Shown here one piece after another: positions 58,382 through 64,000 of a stretch of DNA of 64,000 bases. Location: the NCBI RefSeq assembly GCF_004366815.1, contig NZ_SORI01000001.1:186001-250000 (forward strand). Reading direction: 5' to 3'. Origin of the DNA: Aminivibrio pyruvatiphilus. Lineage in GTDB: Bacteria > Synergistota > Synergistia > Synergistales > Aminobacteriaceae. How positions within the stretch are numbered: the first letter of the stretch is position 1; each line of letters begins with the position of its first letter. The position numbers and the translations under genes were made by a program. The notes under the pieces were generated by a model, which worked only from the letters and a program-made list of their open reading frames with translations, did not search any database and was not told the DNA's origin.

Positions 58382-59523
58382 CCTTCGATCTCCAGTTCTT
58401 CTCCCAGGAACGGACTGAGCCCGCCACCCCGAGAAAGAGGCGGAAGGAGCGGGAAGAGGGGCGGGTGGCGAAAAGCCAGGACCTCGGAGCAGCGGCCGTC
58501 ATCCTCGTGGGACTCTTTGCCCTCCTGGTCTTCGGGAGGTTTCTTTTTTCCCGGATCCTTGCTTTCACCACGGACATGATCGCCTTCATGGGAGGGAACA
58601 CCCTCAGGGAGGACGGCTGGTTTTCAGTGATCCGGGACGAGACCATGTACGCCCTTGTGGTTCCCTGGCTTCCCATCGGACTTGCCGCCGCCGTGGGAGC
58701 CCTCATCGTCACCGTATCTCAGGTGGGTTTTTTCATTACCGCGAAGCCCCTGGCTCCCAAAATGGACAGGTTCAATCCCGTCTCGGGACTGAAAAAAGTC
58801 CTGTCCCTCCGATCCCTGGTGGAGATGGTGAAGGGGCTGCTCAAGGCGGCCCTGTTCGCCCTGGTGATCTATTTTTCCCTCCGGAAGGACACCCCCGAAC
58901 TGGTCCATGCCATCCGCTTCCCCCTCGAGGCGGGGGTTTCCCAGCTCCTGTGGAAGCTTCTTGGGCTGAGCTTCCGCCTGGCCTTCCTGCTCCTCGTCAT
59001 CGCCGTGTTCGACTACGCCTACCAGAAGTGGGAGTTCGAGCGGTCCATAAAGATGAGCAAGCAGGAGCTGAAGGAAGAGTACAAGCAGATGGAAGGAGAC
59101 CCCCAGATCAAGAGCAAGATACGGCAGAAACAGCGGGAGCTTGCCCGGAACCGGATGATGTCCTCCGTTCCCAAAGCGGACGTGGTGATTACCAACCCCA
59201 CGCACCTGGCGGTGGCCCTCGAATACGACAGGAAAGTCATGGACGCCCCGGTAGTCTGTGCAAAGGGCAGCGGTTTCCTTGCCCGAAAAATACGGGAGGT
59301 CGCCGAAGAAAACAGTGTTCCTGTCGTGGAGAACAAGCCCCTGGCCAGATCCCTCTTTGAAACGCTCGAGGTGGGGGAGGAGGTCCCGGAGGAATTTTAC
59401 AGGGCCGTGGCAGAAGTGCTCGCCTTTGTCTACAGGATCAGAACGGAAAAACGGCCCGCTTCCCCCGGCGGTAAACGGGAGGGTCCGGAAGAAAAGGACG
59501 GGCAGTCCCCGGTTTTCATGTAG
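58372..59523 (+). CDS. flhB: Flagellar biosynthesis protein FlhB
   Basis: A 383-residue export-gate protein with four helices (about 30-210) and a cytoplasmic tail carrying the self-cleavage site N275-P-T-H in TNPTHLAVALEYD. Its N-terminus FSQERTEPATPRKRRKEREE is conserved. It switches export from hook to filament proteins with FliK. GTG 58372 chosen (GGGAG 7 bases before). A tail-only relative lies at 28025-28303. Confidence 0.95.
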   Translation: MAMTFDLQFFSQERTEPATPRKRRKEREEGRVAKSQDLGAAAVILVGLFALLVFGRFLFSRILAFTTDMIAFMGGNTLREDGWFSVIRDETMYALVVPWLPIGLAAAVGALIVTVSQVGFFITAKPLAPKMDRFNPVSGLKKVLSLRSLVEMVKGLLKAALFALVIYFSLRKDTPELVHAIRFPLEAGVSQLLWKLLGLSFRLAFLLLVIAVFDYAYQKWEFERSIKMSKQELKEEYKQMEGDPQIKSKIRQKQRELARNRMMSSVPKADVVITNPTHLAVALEYDRKVMDAPVVCAKGSGFLARKIREVAEENSVPVVENKPLARSLFETLEVGEEVPEEFYRAVAEVLAFVYRIRTEKRPASPGGKREGPEEKDGQSPVFM

Positions 59524-59567
59524 AATAGAACGAATCAGGCAGGGTCTCCAAGGGAAGGACGGATAGC

Positions 59568-61682
59568 GTGGCGGAATCGACGACGAACATGTCAGTGTTC
59601 AAAAAGATGCTCCATTATTCGGATATAGGCATGGCAGGGCTCGTGATGCTCATCGTGGTGATGATGATCATCCCGCTGCCCACGTGGCTTCTGGACGTGC
59701 TGCTGACGGTGAACATCACCCTCGGCGTGGTGGTCCTGCTCTCCACGTTCTATGCCCAGAGGGCCCTCGACCTCGCCGCCTTCCCCACCATGCTCCTGAT
59801 CGTGACCCTTTTCCGCCTCGCCCTGAACGTCTCCACCACGAGACTCATTCTGCTGAACGCCGATGCGGGCCAGGTCATCAGCGCCTTCGGCAATTTCGTG
59901 GTGGGTGGAAACTACGTGGTCGGAGCCGTGGTCTTCCTCATCCTCGTGATCATCCAGTTTCTCGTCATTACCAAGGGCGCCGAACGGGTAGCTGAAGTTG
60001 CGGCACGGTTCACCCTTGATGCCATGCCGGGCAAGCAGATGGCCATCGACGCCGACCTGAACGCCGGGCTCATCGATGAGTCCGGCGCCAGGGAGCGGCG
60101 GCTCACTATCCAGCGGGAGGCGGATTTCTACGGCGCCATGGACGGAGCCTCCAAATTCGTCAAGGGAGACGCCATCGCAGGTCTCATCATCACTCTCATC
60201 AACATTATCGGCGGCCTGTCCATCGGGGTGCTCCAGCGGGGACTTCCCCTGGAGAGGGCCCTCGGCCTGTACAGCCTCCTGACCGTGGGAGACGGCCTCG
60301 TCTCCCAGATTCCCGCCCTCCTGTTCTCCACCGCCACCGGCGTCATCGTCACCCGGGCGGCAGGGCAGACGGACCTTGGAAAGGATATTTTCACCTCTCT
60401 GACCAACTATCCCCGGCCGCTCTTCATCGGCGCCGTGCTGCTCTTTGCCCTTGCCATGGTGCCGGGGCTTCCCACCATTCCCTTTCTTCTCCTGGGTTCC
60501 TTCCTGACACTCATGGGCTACTGGGTCTACAGGGAAGGGAAGATCCAGGAAGCCGAAGGCGGGGAGAAGCGGCGGGAGGGAGGGAAACCCCAGGCGCCGG
60601 GCGCTCCCGGAGAAGGGGCAAAGCCTCAGGGGGCCCCGTCCTCACCGGAGGATGTCATGCGTCTCCTGACCGTGGATCCCATGGAGGCGGAAATCGGGTA
60701 TGCCATCATTCCCCTCGTGGACCCCGGCCAGGGAGGGGACATGCTGGACCGCATCGGGACCATCAGGAAGCAGATGGCCATGGAACTCGGTCTCATCGTG
60801 CCCCCCATACGGATCCGGGACAACATCCAGATCAAGCCCACGGAATACATTCTGCGGGTCAAGGGGGCGGAGACGGGACGGGGAGAGCTTCTCCCGGACC
60901 ATTATCTCGCCATGAACACCGGGTCCGCGGAAGAGGAGATCGTCGGGGTTCCCGCCGTGGAGCCCGCCTTCGGGCTGCCCGCGGTGTGGATCTCTCCGGA
61001 GATGCGGGACAAGGCCGAATCCCTCGGGTACACCGTGGTGGATGCTCCATCGGTTCTGGCGACCCATCTCTCGGAGGTCATCAAGCGGTTCGGCGCCGAC
61101 CTGCTCACCAGGCAGGAGGTACAGAAACTCACTGACATGGTGAAGGAAGCCGCACCGGCCGTGGTCGAGGAGATGATGGCCGCCCTGTCCCTCGGCGAGA
61201 TCCAGAAGGTCCTCCAGAATCTCGTCAGGGAGCAGGTTCCCATCCGGGACCTGGTGAGCATCTTCGAAGCCCTGGCCGACTACGGCAAGACGTCCCGGAG
61301 TGTGGATTTCCTCACGGAACGGGTGCGGGAATCCCTGGCCCGGCTGATTACGATACGCATGCAGGATGAAACCGGCACCGTTACCGTTGCCACCCTTTCT
61401 CCCAACTGGGAGCAGAAGATCAAGGCCGCCATGGAAGGCGACCTTCTCCGGGGATGGCAGTTCAACATGGATCCCAGGGAAGTCCAGAAGATGATGGGAG
61501 CCGTTTCGAGAGCCGCGGAGGATATGTCCGTGAAGGGCATGGTTCCCGTTCTGCTTGTTCACCCCGATGTACGGCTCGTCATGCGGCGGATTCTTGAAGG
61601 ATCGTTGCCAAGCCTGTTCGTGATATCCTATAATGAAATATCGCAGGGTGCACAGCTTAAATCGGTCGGGATGGTGGAATAA
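59568..61682 (+). CDS. flhA: Flagellar biosynthesis protein FlhA
   Basis: A 704-residue export-gate protein: eight N-terminal helices (about 20-325) with the FHIPEP-type loop KGAERVAEVAARFTLDAMPG, and a C-terminal cytoplasmic domain (about 365-695) that docks chaperone-substrate complexes. Full length. GTG start after GGGAAGGACGG. Stop directly before the flhF TTG. Confidence 0.96.
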   Translation: MAESTTNMSVFKKMLHYSDIGMAGLVMLIVVMMIIPLPTWLLDVLLTVNITLGVVVLLSTFYAQRALDLAAFPTMLLIVTLFRLALNVSTTRLILLNADAGQVISAFGNFVVGGNYVVGAVVFLILVIIQFLVITKGAERVAEVAARFTLDAMPGKQMAIDADLNAGLIDESGARERRLTIQREADFYGAMDGASKFVKGDAIAGLIITLINIIGGLSIGVLQRGLPLERALGLYSLLTVGDGLVSQIPALLFSTATGVIVTRAAGQTDLGKDIFTSLTNYPRPLFIGAVLLFALAMVPGLPTIPFLLLGSFLTLMGYWVYREGKIQEAEGGEKRREGGKPQAPGAPGEGAKPQGAPSSPEDVMRLLTVDPMEAEIGYAIIPLVDPGQGGDMLDRIGTIRKQMAMELGLIVPPIRIRDNIQIKPTEYILRVKGAETGRGELLPDHYLAMNTGSAEEEIVGVPAVEPAFGLPAVWISPEMRDKAESLGYTVVDAPSVLATHLSEVIKRFGADLLTRQEVQKLTDMVKEAAPAVVEEMMAALSLGEIQKVLQNLVREQVPIRDLVSIFEALADYGKTSRSVDFLTERVRESLARLITIRMQDETGTVTVATLSPNWEQKIKAAMEGDLLRGWQFNMDPREVQKMMGAVSRAAEDMSVKGMVPVLLVHPDVRLVMRRILEGSLPSLFVISYNEISQGAQLKSVGMVE

Positions 61683-63068
61683 TTGGCAATAAAAATCAAG
61701 AGGGGGACGCAGATCACCTTCGAAGCGAAAGATGACGCTGAAGCACTCCGGACCGTCAGGGACCGTCTCGGGCCGGACGCGGTCATTCTTTCCTCCCGGC
61801 AGGTGAAGACCGGTGGTTTTCTCGGTCTCTTCCGCCGCACCGTCCTCCAGGTGAGCGCCGCTGTTCTCGAGGAAGAACGCCGTTCCGAGAGCGACACGGA
61901 GAAAAAGGAACGGCTCGCGGCATTCCAGAAACTGCTGGAGATAAAGCAGGCCATGGTTTCACCCGGAGAGGGCGTTACCGGCGGTGAAGCTTCCGTTCTC
62001 GACGGAGCGCCGTTTCGGGGAGATCAGGTTCTTTCCGCGGCGGGCGTCTATTCCCCCCGGCCGCCGAAAGTGAAGAAAGAAGTTCTCCCCCGTGAGACTG
62101 TCTCTGACGGCGTGGATTTTTCTCGGCAGGGGCTTGCCCTGGCGTCGGAAAAAACGGCCCCTCCGGCGGATCCTCCGGAAACGGTCTCCCCGGAGAAGCT
62201 CCAGAACGAAGTCAACGAAATTGCCCGAAGACTGGACCTCGTCCTGAAACGTCTCGAAACCGAGCGGTCCGAACCGGCCCCTCCTCCGCCACCGTCCGAC
62301 GGGGGGAAGGATATCCTGGCAAAACTTCTTGCCGCGGACGTGAGTGAAACCCATGCCCGTTCCCTGGTGGAGCGGTTCAGGGACGACCCCCAGGGGAAAG
62401 ATTTTCCCCAGTGGCTCGGAAGAATGATACCCGTGGCTGCCCAGGAATCCTGGGAAGCCCTGGGAGGCCGGAAGATTATGCTCATCGGCCCCACCGGGGT
62501 GGGGAAAACCACCACCATTGCCAAGCTGGCGGCCATTCATTCCCTGTGGAAAAAGAAAAAGGTCTTCCTGCTCACCGCCGACACCTACCGAATCGCAGCG
62601 GTGAAGCAGGTGGAAACCTATTCCAAGATCCTGGGAATCCCCATGGACGTGGTGGACGACCCCAGGCATATCGGTCCCGTCCTGGAGAAGACCGGCGAGG
62701 CGGACCTGGTTCTCCTTGACACGGCGGGACGCTCCCAGAGGGACGGGGCCCGCATCGAGGAAATGCGGGAACTTTTCCTGGCCTATCAGCCTGACGTGGT
62801 CCATCTCGTTCTCGCCGCGAACATGAAATACCGGGACATGCTCGACGTGGTGAAACGAATGGGCGTGGTCCCCATCTCACGGGTCATCTTCACCAAGACT
62901 GACGAGACCACCACCTACGGCGCCCTTCTCAACATTCTTCTGGATTTTGACCGTCCTGTCTCTTTCATCACCACCGGACAGAATGTTCCCAACGATATCG
63001 AGGTGGCATCGGGAATGCGGCTGGCCGAAATGCTCCTCGGGGAAGAGAGGCGAACAGGCAGTGCCTGA
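61683..63068 (+). CDS. flhF: Signal-recognition-particle-like GTPase FlhF
   Basis: A 461-residue GTPase that sets flagellar position and number. N-terminal B domain (about 1-50), Pro-rich linker (about 180-210), then the NG domain with G1 IGPTGVGKTTT near 272, DTAGRSQRD and TKTDETTTYG. TTG start just after the flhA stop. Overlaps flhG by 8 bases. Confidence 0.95.
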   Translation: MAIKIKRGTQITFEAKDDAEALRTVRDRLGPDAVILSSRQVKTGGFLGLFRRTVLQVSAAVLEEERRSESDTEKKERLAAFQKLLEIKQAMVSPGEGVTGGEASVLDGAPFRGDQVLSAAGVYSPRPPKVKKEVLPRETVSDGVDFSRQGLALASEKTAPPADPPETVSPEKLQNEVNEIARRLDLVLKRLETERSEPAPPPPPSDGGKDILAKLLAADVSETHARSLVERFRDDPQGKDFPQWLGRMIPVAAQESWEALGGRKIMLIGPTGVGKTTTIAKLAAIHSLWKKKKVFLLTADTYRIAAVKQVETYSKILGIPMDVVDDPRHIGPVLEKTGEADLVLLDTAGRSQRDGARIEEMRELFLAYQPDVVHLVLAANMKYRDMLDVVKRMGVVPISRVIFTKTDETTTYGALLNILLDFDRPVSFITTGQNVPNDIEVASGMRLAEMLLGEERRTGSA

Positions 63069-63975
63069 CGTCGGGACCAGGAAGGGAGACCAGGCGAAAG
63101 ACCTGCGGCGTATCGTCGATATGCAGCGCAGGCCTGCCGGCAGACTTACCGGGCTCCGCTCCCTTGCTGTCCTGAGCGGCAAGGGAGGGGTGGGGAAAAG
63201 CAACATCTCGGTGAACCTTTCCCTGGCCATGGCCGGGAGAGGCAAACGGGTCGTCCTTCTCGACGCCGACCTCGGGATGGCGAACGTGGATCTGCTCTGC
63301 GGCCTCTCGCCCAGGTTCAACCTTGCCCACGTCATTCGGGGACAAAAGCAGGTCCGGGATATCCTTCTTCCCCTCGGGGAGAACCTTTCCGTTCTTCCCG
63401 GAGGGCCCGGGGTCCGTGAGCTGGCCGACCTCGACGAGGAGGCCCTTTTAAATCTCATTGACAGCATGTCAATCCTTGAGGGCCTGGCAGATGTTCTCGT
63501 TATCGATACCGGGGCCGGCATCCACAGGAACACTATCTCCTTCGGTGCCGCTTCCGATGCAGTGCTGCTTGTGACCACCCCGGAACCCACGTCCATCCGG
63601 GACGCCTACGGCGTGCTGAAAGCCCTGGTTTCGGCCACGGCGGGCAAGACGGAGGTGACCGTGGTGGTGAATATGGCGGCCTCTCCGGAAGAAGGGGAGG
63701 ATGTCGCTGACCGCATCAGGAGCGCCGCGTCCCAGTTCCTCGGCATCTCGCCGGCCTTCGGGGGCACTGTGCTTCGGGACGAGACTGTTCCCCTTTCGGT
63801 GAAACGGCGGACGCCGCTCCTTTCCGCCTACCCGGACAGCGACGCCTCCCGGTGCATCAGGGCAGTGGCCGGAAAGATTCTCGGCCTCGGCGGCGAGCAG
63901 GAACCTCTTCCTCCGGGCAAGGGAGTCAAGTCTTTCTTTTTCAGGCTTGCCCGCGGGCTGGGATTGGGGCAGTAG
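63061..63975 (+). CDS. flhG: MinD-like ATPase FlhG (YlxH/FleN)
   Basis: A 304-residue P-loop ATPase that limits flagellar number by acting on FlhF. Deviant Walker A SGKGGVGKSNIS, then LLDADLGMANVDLL and VIDTGAG. GTG start overlapping flhF; the frame runs back to 62947 without support. The C-terminal helix is the likely membrane-targeting sequence. Confidence 0.95.
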   Translation: MPDVGTRKGDQAKDLRRIVDMQRRPAGRLTGLRSLAVLSGKGGVGKSNISVNLSLAMAGRGKRVVLLDADLGMANVDLLCGLSPRFNLAHVIRGQKQVRDILLPLGENLSVLPGGPGVRELADLDEEALLNLIDSMSILEGLADVLVIDTGAGIHRNTISFGAASDAVLLVTTPEPTSIRDAYGVLKALVSATAGKTEVTVVVNMAASPEEGEDVADRIRSAASQFLGISPAFGGTVLRDETVPLSVKRRTPLLSAYPDSDASRCIRAVAGKILGLGGEQEPLPPGKGVKSFFFRLARGLGLGQ

Positions 63976-63978
63976 GCC

Positions 63979-64000
63979 ATGGAGACCATGACTCCCCGGG
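63979..64000 (+). CDS. Start of the next gene (cut by window edge)
   Basis: An ATG at 63979 opens a frame that runs out of the window after 7 codons. It begins 3 bases after flhG, so it is probably the next gene of the operon. Its identity cannot be judged. Confidence 0.25.

Noticed and set aside
1-64000. CRISPR arrays, insertion sequences, prophage genes, rRNA genes
   Set aside because: No regularly spaced repeats, transposase motifs, phage structural genes or rRNA landmarks were seen.

Overview
The window looks like chromosomal DNA of a GC-rich (roughly 60 %), motile, anaerobic, amino-acid-fermenting bacterium. Synergistota fits best, but this is inferred from gene content and no 16S rRNA gene is present. 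The pointers are an indolepyruvate:ferredoxin oxidoreductase pair (iorAB) beside an acyl-CoA thioesterase, TRAP and TctABC carboxylate transporters, nitrilase-family amidohydrolases, a CodY regulator, and a fla/che-type flagellar cluster whose flanks match Bacillus gene order (rbgA-rnhB-ylqG-ylqH ... dprA-topA-trmFO-xerC-hslV-hslU-codY-flgB).

Positions 1-5.8 kb: the 5' end of a leftward PAS-domain gene is cut by the window edge. Divergent from it is a GntR/FCD regulator followed by a DUF2848 protein, a nitrilase-family amidohydrolase, a three-part TRAP transporter and a small cupin. This reads as one catabolic operon for an unknown organic acid or amide, with two identical palindromic operators at its promoter and a terminator hairpin between dctP and dctQ. 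Positions 5.8-9.9 kb: a GNAT-nitrilase fusion protein, then a leftward pair of YjbQ and S9 peptidase genes. Positions 9.9-14 kb: a hybrid sensor kinase overlapping a NiaR-type niacin repressor, then a PTS-EIIC-like permease behind a perfect palindrome that overlaps its promoter. Positions 14-19.4 kb, leftward: mgtE with a structured leader, tctCBA and phoU.

Positions 19.4-25 kb: a 213-bp foldable element with 14-bp perfect terminal inverted repeats, a FAH-family hydrolase, tRNA-Ser(UGA), a CoA-binding protein, a thioesterase-iorA-iorB operon, an orphan pseudopilin and lepB. Positions 25.5-39.3 kb: a dense, translationally coupled rightward run, rbgA-rnhB-(FliK-like)-(FlhB-C-like)-yraN-comM-dprA-(Smg-like)-topA-trmFO, then xerC-hslV-hslU-codY behind an AT-rich promoter region.

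Positions 39.3-64 kb: the flagellar basal body, hook, motor and export cluster: flgB-flgC // fliE-fliF-fliG-fliH-fliI // fliJ-lytic transglycosylase-motE-like-fliK-flgD-flgE-flbD-motA-motB-fliL-fliM-fliY-cheY-fliO-fliP-fliQ-fliR-flhB-flhA-flhF-flhG. Candidate sigma-28-like promoters with the same architecture (TCAAG-type box, a 12-bp gap, GCCGA-type box) lie before flgB and fliJ. A terminator followed by a new promoter separates flgC from fliE. No CRISPR array, insertion sequence or rRNA gene was seen.
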